Counted from the first letter of the stretch, positions 12,901 through 24,724 are shown. The stretch is DNA of 64,000 bases from Atkinsonella hypoxylon (GCA_000729835.1 JFHB01000134.1:17805-81804); one strand, 5' to 3'. The notes: generated from the letters alone by a model not told the origin. Translations and numbers: made by a program.

Positions 12901-15190
12901 AGTAGGATTACTACTAGAATTATTATTAGAGCTAGCTTCCTGTTGCTCCCTATCTTGCTAGATCTCTTAAGAACTACAGGCCTTGTTTAAGGGATCTAGA
13001 CAGCTATTTCCTCTAATATCTAGTAACTTAGGATTTAGACCTTCTAAATCTCTATTATTAGAAGGAATCTAACTAGGAGCCCGTTTAGGAACTAGGGCTA
13101 ATAGCTCTATAGCATCGTTATTAGTATTATCTTCTTCTTCTTTAAAATCAGATAATTCCTTGATTTAGCTATATTCCTTAGGATTAAAACTAAGCTGTTA
13201 AGGGATTTAAACCTCTATAGAATAACTAGCATTATAACCGCTATTATAACTATTGCTAGTAAATTCTATATAAGAGAGATTTACGTGGTTTTTATACACT
13301 CTAGAGGTCTCTTGCCCCTTAAGCTATAAGAAGAAACCATGCTTTTTAGGATTTAGAAGCCTACAGCAGCTTCTATTAGCTAGAAATAGCTAATTTCTAA
13401 GGAGAGTGCCCCTTATTAAATAGTGCTTTAGACTACTTATTAGGTTGGTATCTAAACCTAGGCAATATAGAGCATCCTTTAGAGCTAAAGGCCTATATTT
13501 AGCTGGATTTGTACTAACTAGTACCTAGAATACAGCAGTTCCCTGTCCTTTAGGATAAATAGGACCTTCTCTAGTAGCAATAGGCGCGGTTTTACCCTTT
13601 TTTATAGGCTTAAAAGTCCTAAAAAATGCCTTATTGTTAACTATATAACAGGTGGAACCTGTATTGTATAGTAAGAAGTTTTTAATTATTCTATTAGAAT
13701 AGTTAAAAGAAGGGGTATTATTATTAGTAGTACTAGTATCACTAGTAGTAGATTCTGTATCTAAATCGTAAGAATCATTACTACTAGAACTGCTAAATTC
13801 ACTATCGGAATCTATAGTATCCTGGTTGCTAGTAGATAGGTTATAGCAACCTATAGTAAAAGCAGCTTCTCTATCCTTATTCCTAGAATTTTTGTTACTT
13901 CTTCTTCAGCCCTTCTACTTCTTCTTATTCTTAGAGGCTTTATCTTAATCTTTTTCTTTAAAGGCATTAGAATCGTTAGAATTAGAATTAGAATTCTTCT
14001 TCTAATTAGGAGGATTCTTTCCTTAATTAGCCTTATTATTAAAACTATTAGAATTAGAAGCTTTATAACTAAGAGCCTTAGATATAGAGGAGCTTTTATC
14101 TCTTTGTTCTTCTAATAAGTTAGCTATAAGGAACTGTAAATTCAGCATTTTTACAGATAGACCTTATGCTCTAGCAGCTCTAATAGAATATCGCTGCCTT
14201 TTAGCCTAGCTAGGGAAGGTCTTCTTTAAAGCATTAATATAATAATTTACCTAGTTAATAGGATTAATAGCTACACTATAGAGCTGTAATCTAGCTAGTA
14301 AATTATTAAATTCAGCATTAAAGGCCTCTAAAGATCCTTTATAGTTCAAAAACGATAAGTTATAATAACTAGTATATAGCGTACTACGTTGTATTTTAGC
14401 ACTCTGCGAATATTGCCTAACTAGAACGTTATAGGCATCTACAGAGGACTTATGCTAGCTTATAGCAGCTTAAGGTCTAGATTAGCAACTATCTCTTATA
14501 ATTATAAGGATAATAGCTTGCTCTAAATCTACTAAAGTACTAGCTATACTTAGATTATTAATAAATTAAGGGAATTCTAGTGCTCTAAATTAAATAGTTA
14601 AAGCTTACTTCTACTGTTTAAAATTTTTAGGGCCTTTTAGCTTAGCAGCCTCTAGAATAGAGTGGACCTTCTTATTTAACTCTTTTATAGTGCCTTTATT
14701 AAAAGCAGGCAGAAAAGTAGCACTATTAGAGGAACTAGAAGGTTTAGGGGCTTTAAAAGAGACTTTAGAAGCTCTTTTAGAAGTAACAGGATCTACTACC
14801 TTAGAGGGAGACCCTATAGAGAGATTACCTATAGATGTAATTATAGTATCTAATTTACTTAGTAAATTAGCTATATTACCTTCATTTTAGCTTTATTTTG
14901 CTTCACTATGCCTAATGAATCTATTTAGGGTCTCTTGTTGCTTATCCATTTAAGCTTTTAGATCAGCTTGAACATTATAGACTTGCACTAACTACTCTTT
15001 CAGAAGCTAATCTAGCTTCTTTTAGAGCCTTCTTAGCTGTATAATCTTCTTTATTAGAAGAGGAATCTACTGGCTAAGGGGGGAACCTTACTGGACTAGG
15101 AAAGCTAGTAGCAGCTGTAGCTAGTGTACTAGAACCACTACCCTGTTTAGGGCTTGTGCTCTTTCCCTTGCCTGTTCCTTTTAGTGCTAT
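9925..15190 (-). pseudogene. Copia B1 gag-pol polyprotein, RIP-inactivated
   Basis: One minus-strand frame covers gag (about 15190-14000), protease, gag-pre-integrase and integrase (about 13400-12000), RT (about 11600-10900) and RNase H (about 10400-10000). The probable start codon is ATA (RIP of ATG) at 15190, and the stop is TAG at 9925-9927. Landmarks match B2: the RVT_2 'LIAKGF' block, a 'YVDN' active site where Asp became Asn, and the RNase H 'ISWKSKK' block with the following Glu-rich helix. The open piece 12016-12270 is integrase C-terminal coding sequence. Gln-to-stop and Trp-to-stop changes occur throughout, so the element cannot move by itself. Confidence 0.88.
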
Positions 15191-16125
15191 TTTTAAGGGT
15201 TTTAATAGCTAATTTAACGCTCTTTATAGCTAATTATAGCCTAAATTACAGTGGAAATAGTAGTAAATAACAGTAATAATTCTTACTAAATAAAGGCTAG
15301 AAGTGCTCTATATTTTCAGAAATTATACTGAGATTTTTCTCCAATTTCTTTTGTAACAGGTATAACGGGCTCTAAGGCTGCGTTATATCGCGATCTATAT
15401 ATATATACAATTTGTATAGCAGACTAGATTGACAAGCGGTTGCGAGGGGCATAAAACATAGGTCCTAGCTATTTTTAGCTAAAAAATTCAGGAGATTCTT
15501 CTCTAATTAGGTTCTAATAAATTAGTGGAGACCTAGGTACAGCTAATTTAGGGATATCTAGCTAATTCCCACTTCAAAATCCCGACTAATAGGATTACTA
15601 TATAAATTAATTCTGCAACCAAAAACACAGGAATATCTGCAACAAGAGCTGTTAGGCGTGCACTACAAATTGTAGTATAGCTACTAACAGAGGTGCACAG
15701 GGTGCACGATATACGAGATAACAGCACAATAACAAGCGATGCAGTGCAGCGCTAAGCTTATTTCTTAATAGAAATAATTAATTAGGCAGTGCCTAATAAA
15801 ACGATTTACAGTGCGAATGTAATGTGTACAGATGTATATATTTTAATGTTGCGCAACAATAGAACCTAGCTATTAAGAATAGCTTTAAAAATGTATATAC
15901 ATAGGGTGCATAGAGTGCAGGAGGCATAGGGTGGGCAGAATGAAAACACTAGTATAGTGGCTAGCAATGTGTGTGTAGTAGGTATTAATAGCTTCTAGTA
16001 AGCTACTAATGGTAGCAATAGCTGCTAGCGCAGGTCTTAATATAGCTTCTAGTGGGTAATACAGTACACAATAGTAGATTTCAGCGGGCTAACAGCTTGC
16101 AGATAGGTCTTCCGGGCTTATAACC
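15191..16125 (-). other. Copia B1 5' leader, no gene
   Basis: This is the untranslated stretch between the 5' LTR and gag. It contains the primer site next to the LTR and short GC-richer sections shared with B2 (25419-25759 and 50062-50645). I see no open frame. Confidence 0.7.
16112..16125 (-). other. Primer binding site of copia B1 (initiator tRNA-Met half-molecule)
   Basis: Directly after the 5' LTR the minus strand reads GGTTATAAGCCCGG. Apart from one G-to-A change it is complementary to the anticodon arm of initiator tRNA-Met (GGGCUCAUAACC). Drosophila copia is known to use an internal cut of this tRNA as primer. B2 has the same site at 25419-25432. Confidence 0.65.
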
Positions 16126-16819
16126 TATTAAATATAATAGGGATTACAGGACTAGATATCTAAGAGGGTAGTGGTCTCTTAGATTTAGCACCTGTAATTG
16201 CTCCTAGCAATTATTACGTAGTAGAAGCAGCAGCGGCCTAAATTAAGCTGTAGTGTATAGTATAGATCACGTAGAGGCAATAGATAACTGTAATAGTAGT
16301 ATCTTTATATTAAGAGCGCTATAACGAACTTAGTAAGGGTAGAATCTTAAATTTTTCCAGTCCCTTATAGACCCTCTAACTATATCGGCAGGCTGTAGTT
16401 ACTAGAAGGGGCTTATAGGCTACTTTATAATTTCTGCAAAAAGATTTACTATATAAAAACAAAAAAATTAACTTACGGCTATATAAACGAGATGCTTACG
16501 TGCATAATTTAACAAATTCTACTAATAATAAGCAACCCTTATAAGCAACTCTATCTAACAATTATACTATTAAATAGCCCTAATTCTTAGCTTTTAAATA
16601 GTATACTTCTTGAATTTCTACTATTGCTAGTTGTAGAGAAAATCGCAGTTAAAGTTAACTATAGGTTAGGCAACTTTGCCCTAGTCAAATCTAGATGTTT
16701 GCATCTAGTAACAACGATATCTCTACCAAAAATCAACGTAACAAGACCTAATAAGGGTCACGTGATAGAGCAACTAGTAGGCATAAAAATAGGCTATACA
16801 GGGTAGCTTATTTTTAACA
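16126..16819 (-). repeat. Copia B1 5' LTR (694 bp)
   Basis: Partner of 8988-9681, with its boundary fixed by the GTAAT duplication and by homology to other B LTRs. Confidence 0.92.
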
Positions 16820-19690
16820 GTAATATTGAAACGAGGATTAGAAGCATTAAATGTAGCGCTTATAGGCTTTAAGAACGCACTAGCTTTCGCTTAACAGTAT
16901 ATAGACTAATTATTTCGAAAGCACTAATATTTCGTATAAATCTACATTAACGATATTATTGTATTCTCTAACTTTGCTAAGGACTACCTTATATACCTTA
17001 ATATAGTCTTATTAATTCTAGAGAAAAATAAGTTAATAATAGCTATAAAGAAGTTATTTATAAGCTACCTAGCTATTTAGCTGTTAGGTTTTATTGTTAA
17101 TAGCAATAGAATTACTAATATAAACAATAGGCTAAAAGCTTTTTAAAAACTTAAGTTTCTAGTAGATCTTATAAATCTAAAGACCTTTATTAATATAGCT
17201 AGCTTTTTATAGAAGAGCATTCTATAGTTTAATGTATAAATTTACTTACTATAGAAATAAAAGACTACTTTACTGTAAGAGCTTTATAAGAAAAGCTTAG
17301 CTAATAGTTTACTAAAACTAATACACTAAAAGAAAGCCTAAGAAGTAATATTTTTACTAAAACCTAAGGAAAAGAAAGTATTCTAAGAGGTAAAGGTATA
17401 CCTTAATAAAAATACTATTCTATAGCACTATAACTCTAGTAAGCATTTATTCTTTAAAGTTAATACTTATAAGGAAGAATTTAGGCTCTTTATCTTTTAG
17501 CTTATAGGTAAATAAAATAGTTATAGTATACCTAGTAAAGACATTAAAAACAATAAGCTTTAAATAATTCTTTTTCTTTTAAGATATACTTTTAACCTAA
17601 AGAAATATTATAGATTAACTAAGGTAGAGGTAGCTACAATTATATAGAGTGTTTAAAAGCTATAGAAAATAGTTTAATCTAACTACTACACTATTAATAT
17701 TATTATAGACTACTTATTAGTAAAAAGGATTATTAAATACACCTTACTTACTATAATAGATCTAGATAAAGCTAACCTAAAATTAGCTAAAGTAGCTAAT
17801 TATTTATTGCAATTTAACCTAAGAGTCTTCTATATACTAGAAGTACTAAATATAGTGCTAAATACACTCTTTAGGTTGCTAGTTATAGTTTTATACTAAG
17901 AGAAGGCTTATAATAGTAAATTTAATAAGCTTAATGTAAGCGTGTTTTTCGCTAAAGAATATAGCGCTACAGTAGTATTAAATAAAGGTTTAAAAGAGGA
18001 AATTATTTAAAGCTATAGTTTTAATCTAAAGCTTAGTAGAATTATAGAAAGTATTAAGAACTTTTGCAAAAAGTAGAATTAGTAAAATTAACAATAAAGA
18101 CTAAGGATTTTACTGTATAGATAAACTCTATAAGACAATAGACTTTTATACTATTATAATAGAAAAGGCCTATTTTAACTATATATACCTATAAAGGTTG
18201 TAGAATTTATCCTTAAAACAGTCTATAATAATTAGAACTATTTTAGTGCCTATAGAATAGCAGTAGAATTATAGGCAGTTTACTTTCTGCAGATATATAA
18301 GTAGATTTAAACCTATATTACTTACTGCTATACCTATAAAGAAAACGCAATTAACTGCAGTAAGCTACTAAGGGAATTAAGGTTGTTAGAGTTAGTTCTA
18401 ACGCTCTTTTATATAATTTCGCTTAATTTTATTACTAATATACCTAAAGTTAGCTTAATAAACACTCTATAGCAAAAAGATAAATATAGCTTCTATAACT
18501 TACTATATTTAGTAAATTGCTTATTTAGTAAGTAAATAATTCTTATACTTAAGTATATAATATATATAGTAGAAATTTAGGCAGAACTACTCTTATAAAT
18601 ACTGTATTTATTAGACTAAAGCCTTCCTAAGTAGATTATAAGCAACTAAGATCTAAAGTTTATTTCTAACGTTTAAAGAAGTATATTTACCTAAATTAGA
18701 AGTAAATTACTTATAGCTATAGCTTACTACCTATAGATAAATAGAATAGCTAAATAGAAGAATTAAATAGTTATTATTACTGTTTAATACTATATAGTTA
18801 TAAATCTAAATATACTATAGACTGCAATACTTCTAGCACTACAGCACTAACTTAATAATATAGTAGCAGCTAGTATAGGGATTTCCTTTAATAAACTTAT
18901 ATATAGTTTCTAACTAGCTACTATTGTTAATTTAATCTAATTAAATAACGTTTTTAGCAATAGAATAGATATAAGCAATATAGCTATACTTTAGAAGCTA
19001 TACTAGTAAGAGGCAGAAACAGCTATTAGTATAGTAAATGCCTTAAGTAAGATTAAATATAATGCTTAGTATAAGCCTATTAACATTAAAGTAGAGAATA
19101 TAGTCTACCTATAATTACACTAAGGATATATACTTCTAGAAAAGCTAAAAAAGAAATACTCTCCTTAATAAGTAAAGCTATATAAGGTTCTTATAAAAGT
19201 AAGCTTATTGTTGTTTTACCTAGATTTCCTACTAGATTTATATATATACCTAGTAATATTAGCAGCTTACCTTTAGAAGCTAAGATAAAGTAAAGACCCT
19301 TTTAACTAAGAAGAGCAACTGCTGCTGCTAATTGTAATAGAAGGGTTTAGTATAGAGAACTATTAGGAAATTAAGCGAATTTACGCCTATTAAATCTAAT
19401 GTTTCTACAGTAGATTAAGTAAGCTACATTTAAAATTCCTTATACAATAGAAAGAGTTCTCTACTAAAGATAACTAATAGATTGCTAAAGATAAGCTTAA
19501 AATTAACGCTTTTAAAATTATAAATAAATATCTATAGAAGCACTCTATAAATTAGAAAAAAGAGTATTAGCGTTATTAAAAGAGTAATATAGCTTGCTAA
19601 AAAACCCTAAATTAGCTAGTAGAAGCCTACTACTAACTCTTTTCTTTATAAGTCTTAATTTCCTTTATTATATAATAGATTATTTAAATC
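16820..19690 (+). pseudogene. Gypsy A2 RT, RNase H and integrase, RIP-inactivated
   Basis: The frame resumes after copia B1. The RT active site near 16945 reads Ile-Tyr-Ile-Asn-Asp, one Asp lost by G-to-A, followed by the usual hydrophobic 'IIVFS'. RNase H follows at roughly 17430-18400. The integrase core is recognisable near 18600-18760, where a Ser-Asn-x-Asp-x-Lys-Phe block and a 'TAYYPQTDG'-like block (mutated) correspond to the two conserved segments around catalytic Asp and Glu. A further stretch to about 19650 covers the C-terminal DNA-binding part. A chromodomain is not obvious. Stops fall at Gln and Trp codons. Confidence 0.8.
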
Positions 19691-20100
19691 TCTTAGTATC
19701 TCTTTCTTTATTTCTTTATTTATTATTATTAGAACTATTAAAATTAACCTATATTATAGAATTATAGGAGATTAGAAAGAAAACACCTATAAATCTATAT
19801 ACTGTTGTTTTAACCTACTTTTTCTATAAATTTACCTTTACTTTTGCAAATTTTTGCGCTTTCTACTATATAACCTTTTCTTTATACCTTTATATATTAT
19901 AAAGTCTTTATAAATTTATTAATACTATTATAACTACTGCTCTTTCTATCCCCTTAGGCTATTATTTAGCTGCTTTTAATAGTTAAACACTAGAATGCTA
20001 CACTAAAGGCAATAGACTGCCTATAGAGTAAATTCCTATAGCCTACAGAACTAACTAGCCTCTATAGAGCTACTTCTAGCCCTTTCTGTCCCTTTTACAG
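19691..20100 (+). other. Gypsy A2 spacer between integrase and ORF3
   Basis: Very AT-rich sequence with no convincing frame. Its right part (from about 19870) is also present in A0 from 23993, and A1 inserted into A0 at the equivalent point. Confidence 0.5.
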
Positions 20101-21480
20101 AAAATCTACTACTATTATTCTTTTCTTTTAGTAGTTTAGAATTATTAATTCTAGTAAATCTAAATAGTCTATTCTAAGAAGAGAACAATAACAGTAACTA
20201 CACTTAAGCTATAATACTACTACTATTTAAACCTAAAGAAGAATATATTGCTTCTAATATATATATTAATTATAATAATAGTTCTAACGCTAAGAGTAAA
20301 GGTTCTAAGTTTAAGGAGTAAAAATACAACTATAAAGGTAATATAGTAGCTATAGAGCTAGATAACATTAAAACTTATCTTATGTTACTTAATTTCTGCT
20401 ACCTATATAGCACTTTTAGTAGGCCTAGAAGTGCTAAGAGCACCCTAAAAGTTAATAAGTTTATCTTTAGCACTATTTCTATAGAAATTAAAGATAACAT
20501 TAATATTACTAATGTAAGGCCTATTATAGAAAACTATAGTTAGTATTGCTATACTAATAGAGCTAAAGAAAAGGTATAAGATATAGAAAATGCTATTTAC
20601 ACTTATACCTATAAATTTACTCTTAAAGGTAGTATAATAGATAAAACTAGTATTAAGGTCTCTAAAGACAATATATATTACTTACTCTAGCAGAATACAG
20701 TAATGTATATCTTTAGAATTTACAATAACTGTAAAGTAAAGCGCTAGAACTAGCAATATAAAGGTAAGGATGCTAAAGTATCTATAGGTAACGCTAGAGT
20801 AGCTAGAAGAGGCAAGATATAGGCAAAAGTAGCAGCTACTGTATACTACAGTAGCAATATAGTAAAAAGAGGTAAGGAAACTGTTACTGTAGATTTATCT
20901 ACTAGTCTGCTATTATAAGCAGCGTTACTTACTATCTACTTCTTTAATAAATTTAGCAGGATTAATGGCACTATTGTAGGTGCCTTAGCTAGCATTAGCT
21001 GTATAGACTTACTCTTTATTCTATTAGCTAAGGTGCAATCCTAGAGCTAGCATAATAGTTTTCTTTAGGAGAAGTGTAAATCTAACGCTAAGAAAATAAT
21101 TAAAGCCTACCTTAAGGACACTTCTATAGGTAGCAACGCTATACAGAAGCAACTTAACCTCTATATTGCTAAAATCAATAAGTTAAATAAAAAGATTAAC
21201 TAGGTTAGAATAGAGGCTAAAGGGAGGCTAAAGGAGGTTTATTTAACAAGCAGTTTAATAAATTATAGACTGCTATCTGCAGTATATATAACTAACTAGA
21301 TAGCATAAGTTAATTTAATAAAGGTATTAATAACGTTATTAATAAAAACAAAACCTTACTAAAGGTTGCTAGCAATATTAATATACTATAGGCAGAAAAC
21401 AGATGCTTACAACACAAAATTAACTGCATTTATGCAGACTTCTTAGAACGCTTAGCTAACTAGCCTATTGCTGCATAAAG
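20100..21480 (+). pseudogene. Gypsy A2 ORF3, additional downstream protein of unknown function
   Basis: Downstream of integrase and in the same direction, one frame runs from about 20200 to 21225 with stops only at former Gln/Trp codons, then shifts frame near 21230 and continues to about 21480. The product would be about 430-460 residues: a mixed N-terminal part, a short hydrophobic segment near 20900-21040 that may be membrane-associated, and a Lys/Asn/Gln-rich C-terminal region with heptad-like spacing suggesting a coiled coil. No RT, integrase or nuclease motif is present. The first 350 bp recur in A0 (about 24360-24724). Position alone recalls the env slot of some Metaviridae, but I see no signal peptide or cleavage site, so I do not call it env. 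It could be a captured host gene. Confidence 0.5.
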
Positions 21481-22346
21481 CCTCTTTAGTAATAGATTTA
21501 GCACTATTTAATATAGAAGAAGTGCTTAGTTTATCCTAATTAACCTATCTTTAATGCGTTCCTCTCTGTTAATTCTATAAAAGACACCTTCTACAGTAAA
21601 GCTAACGCTAACTAAGGTAAAAACGCTAACTAAGAGGCTAGCTGTAGGTAAACTAGTAGAAATACCTACTAAGCGTAAGACTAGTGCCTCTTAGGTAAAA
21701 CTCTCCCTAAAGCTGCTAGGAACGTCCTCTAGCTTTACTTTCTAGAGAGAACTAACAGCCTACTATAACTAACTAACAATTTGCTGCTATTACTAATGCC
21801 TAGGGATTAGAACAAGCTGTATATACACAGAGAAATGCACTAGAGGGATCTAACAAAAAATTGGCTTTAATATAGATTAATTTTAATGCTTTTAACACTG
21901 CGCAGAACGAGCTTACACAAGGAATATACTATATAGATTCAATAAATTAGCTTTATTATATAAGATTGATTTATAGGATTTAATATCGTCTAGGATAATT
22001 TTGCGTAACTTTACTTATATATAGGTTATAGAATAAGCTTTAACGCTCTATTAGGTTTAAGGAAATCCGTTAATTTAACATACAGATTTAATAGTTACTA
22101 GATTATAAGTGTAATTTAGGCATTATAAGTGCACAGAGAAAATATATAAATGTAGCAACCTACGCTGTAGATTGCACTACAACAACAATAACGCATGCTT
22201 ACGTAATAAAACAACAACTACCTTTCTGCGCCTTTTATAATAGCTAGATTAACGAGTTATTTAGTTTAATCTAACACGCCTTCTAACAACTAACAATTAA
22301 TTTTTAGAACGGCTAAGACAGCTAATCTTTTTATAGGGGCAGCACT
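21481..22346 (+). other. Gypsy A2 3' untranslated region, no gene
   Basis: Moderately RIP-mutated sequence with no clear frame. The last 160 bp (from about 22186) recur almost unmutated in A1 at about 23580-23749 and lead directly into the 3' LTR, so this is the conserved 3' region expected to hold the polypurine tract. Confidence 0.55.
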
Positions 22347-22589
22347 TATTACAGAATAAGCCTATAGACCTATAGGTCACTAGTGCATGTAACCGCAATT
22401 ATGTATAAGTAGTTAGAAGCAACACTTAGGTAGTTAGATTAAACAATTAACCATTATTTACTAGAACACTATTACTAGATGCTCCTTACAGTAGCTCTTA
22501 CGACTCCTCTTACGAATTATTGCATAACCTGTTGAATCCAACAACCTATCGTCACTTCCGACAAACCTACGTTGGATCCCACCGTAACA
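22347..22589 (+). repeat. Gypsy A2 3' LTR (243 bp)
   Basis: The left end is mutated (TATTACAGAATAAGCC) but the right half is nearly intact and ends CCGTAACA. It is followed by ACTAT, the second copy of the target duplication. Confidence 0.9.
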
Positions 22590-23749
22590 ACTATAACTCT
22601 AGTAAGCATTTATTCTTTAAAGTTAACGCTTATAAGGAAGGATTTAGGCTCTTTATCTTCTAGCTTATAAGCAAATAGAACAGTTACAGTATACCTAGTA
22701 AAGACATTAAAAACAACTAGCTTTAGCTAATTCTTTTTCTCTTAAGATACACTTCTAACCTAGAGAAACATTATAGATTAACTAAGGTAGAGATAGCTGT
22801 AATTATATAGAGTGTCTAAAAGCTATAGAAAATAGTCTAATCTAACTGCTACACTATTAATATTATTATAGACTACTTACTAGTAAAGGGGATTATTAAA
22901 TACACCTTACTTACTACAATAGATCTAGATAAGGCTAACCTAAAATTAGCTAAAGTAGCTAATTATCTATTGCAATTTAACCTAAGAGTCTTCTATATGC
23001 TAGAAGTACTAAATGTAGTACTAAACGCACTCTCTAGGTTGCTAGTTACAGTCTTATACTAAGAGAAGGCTTATAATAGTGAATTTAATAAGCTTAATAT
23101 AAGCGCGTTTTTCACTAAAGAATGTAGCGCTATAGCAGTATTAGATAAAGGTTTAAAAGAGAAAATTGTTTAAGGCTATAGTTTTAATCTAAAGCTTAAT
23201 AGAATTATAGAAGGTATTAAGGACTTTCGTAAAAAGCAGGCTTAGCAAAATTAATAATAAAGACTAAGGATTCTACTATATAGATAGACCCTATAAGACA
23301 ATAGGCTTTTGTACAGCTTACTACCTACAGACGGATAGAACAGCTAAACGGAAGAATTAGATAGTTATTGTTGCTGTTCAATACTATATAGTTATAAATC
23401 TAGATACGCTATAGACTGCAATACTTCCAGCACTGCAGCACTAACTTAATAATGCAGTAGCAGCTAGCACAGGGATTTCCCCTAACGAACTTATGTATAG
23501 TTTCCGACCGGCTACTGTTGTCGATCTAATCCGATCGGATGACGTTCCTGGCGACAGAACGGATGCAAGCGACATAGCTACAACAACAACAACGCGTGCC
23601 CGCGCAATGAAACAACAACCACCTTTCTGTGCCTTTTATAGCAACTGGATTGACGAGTTATTTAGTTCAATCTAACACGCCTTCTAACGACTGACAGTTA
23701 ATTTTTTGGAACGGCTAGGACAGCCGATCTTTTTCGTAGGGGCAGCACT
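22590..23749 (+). pseudogene. Gypsy A1 3' portion, internally deleted pol remnant
   Basis: From 22590 to about 23310 the sequence continues A1 RT/RNase H, matching A2 17425-18150. It then jumps to A2 18718, running through part of integrase, and near 23530 jumps again to A2 22186 just before the LTR. About 23300-23749 keeps intact CpG and CpA and reads as near-normal GC sequence, unlike everything around it. A 60-codon open frame at 23493-23675 crosses the second deletion junction; I regard it as chance because it fuses integrase sequence to noncoding 3' sequence. Confidence 0.75.
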
Positions 23750-23992
23750 TATTACGGGATAATCCTACAGACCTATAGGTTACTAGTGCACGTAACTGCA
23801 ATTATATATAAGTAGTTAGAAGCAACACTTAGGTAGTTAGATTAAACAATTAACAATTATTCACTAGAACACTATTATTAGATGCTCCTTACAGAAGCTC
23901 TTACGACTCCTCTTACGATTTATTGCATAACCTGTTGAATCCAACATCCCACCGTTACATCCGACAAACCCACGTCGGATCCCACCGTAACA
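23750..23992 (+). repeat. Gypsy A1 3' LTR (243 bp)
   Basis: Starts TATTACGGGATAATCC and ends CCCACCGTAACA, the same length as the other three A LTRs. The flank CTTTT matches the local sequence of the A0 target, but the other flank is not in this window. Confidence 0.88.
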
Positions 23993-24724
23993 CTTTTTCT
24001 TATACCTTTATACATAATAAAATCTTTATAAATTTATTAATGCTGTTATAGCTACTGCTCTTTCTATCCCTTTAGGCTATTATTTAGCTACTTTTAACAG
24101 TTAAACACTAGAATACTACACTAAGGGCAATAGACTGCTTATAGAGTAAATTCCTATAGCCTATAGAATTAACTAGCCTCTATAGAGCTACTTCTAACTC
24201 CTTCTATCCCTTCTGTAGAAAATCTACTACTATTATCCTTTTCTTCTAGTAGTTTAAAGTTATTAATTCTAGTAAACCTAGATACTCTATTCTAAGAAAG
24301 AAATAACAACAGTAACTACACTTAAGCTATAATACTACTACTATTTAAACCTAAAGAAGAATACGTTACTTCTAATATATATATTAATTATAATAATAGT
24401 TCTAACGCTAAAAGTAAAGGTTTTAAGTTTAAGGAGCAAGAATATAACTATAAAGGTAATATAGTAGCTATAGAACTAAATAATATTAAAACTTGTCTTA
24501 TATTACTTAACTTCTACTGCCTATATAGCACTTTTAGTAGGCCTAGAAGTGCTAAGGGCACCCTAAAAGTTAATAAGTTTATCCTTAGTACTATTCCTAT
24601 AGAAATTAAAGATAACATTAACATTACTAACGTAGAGCTTATTACAGAAGACTATAGTTAGTATTGCTATACTAATAGAGCTAAAGAGAAGGTATAGAAT
24701 ATAGAAAATGCTATCTACACTTAT
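23993..24724 (+). mobile_element. Gypsy A0 fragment: older A copy that received A1 and B2
   Basis: This 732-bp piece matches A2 from about 19875 to 20605 (spacer plus the start of ORF3). A1 ends at its left and copia B2 begins at its right, so it is a remnant of a third A copy that was the target of both insertions. The continuation expected after B2 is absent at 56796. Confidence 0.8.

Larger units (their letters stand above)
8988..16819 (-). mobile_element. Copia B1: full-length Ty1/copia retrotransposon
   Basis: Two 694-bp LTRs (8988-9681 and 16126-16819) bound 7832 bp, flanked by the duplication GTAAT (8983-8987 and 16820-16824). Coding is on the minus strand, so the 5' LTR is at the right. 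It sits in the RT region of gypsy A2. The LTR reads TGTTA...CAATA, probably TGTTG...CAACA before RIP. Gene order gag, protease, integrase, RT, RNase H places it in Ty1/copia (Pseudoviridae-type) rather than Ty3/gypsy. Confidence 0.93.
4792..22589 (+). mobile_element. Gypsy A2: Ty3/gypsy retrotransposon with both LTRs, split by copia B1
   Basis: Both LTRs are 243 bp (4792-5034 and 22347-22589), and the element is flanked by the 5-bp duplication ACTAT (4787-4791 and 22590-22594). The copia element B1 (8988-16819) interrupts pol between protease and RT. Without B1 the element is about 10 kb, long for a fungal Ty3/gypsy element because an extra ORF follows integrase. Order: LTR, gag, protease, RT, RNase H, integrase, ORF3, LTR. 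All coding parts are RIP-mutated. The insertion site is the pol gene of its own relative A1, so the family inserted into itself. Confidence 0.9.
2108..23992 (+). mobile_element. Gypsy A1: Ty3/gypsy retrotransposon, 5'-truncated, split by A2
   Basis: The left part (2108-4791) aligns with A2 from about 6914 to 8987 and then 16820 to 17430. The right part (22590-23749) continues exactly where the left stopped and ends in a 243-bp LTR at 23750-23992. The 17.8-kb insert between them is A2, flanked by the 5-bp duplication ACTAT. The 5' LTR and most of gag are missing; element D1 sits in their place, so the rest may continue left of the window. Compared with A2, the right part has two deletions: about 570 bp in RNase H/integrase, and about 3.2 kb covering the end of integrase and all of ORF3. 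A1 is itself inserted in another A copy, seen from 23993 on. Confidence 0.85.

Noticed and set aside
14690..14890. 66-codon frame rich in Leu/Glu, with a counterpart at 50945-51142 on the other strand
   Set aside because: Both are antisense to copia gag, whose frame on the opposite strand is much longer and domain-bearing.
23493..23675. 60-codon GC-rich frame inside gypsy A1
   Set aside because: It crosses a deletion junction joining integrase to noncoding 3' sequence; a chance frame in an unmutated patch.
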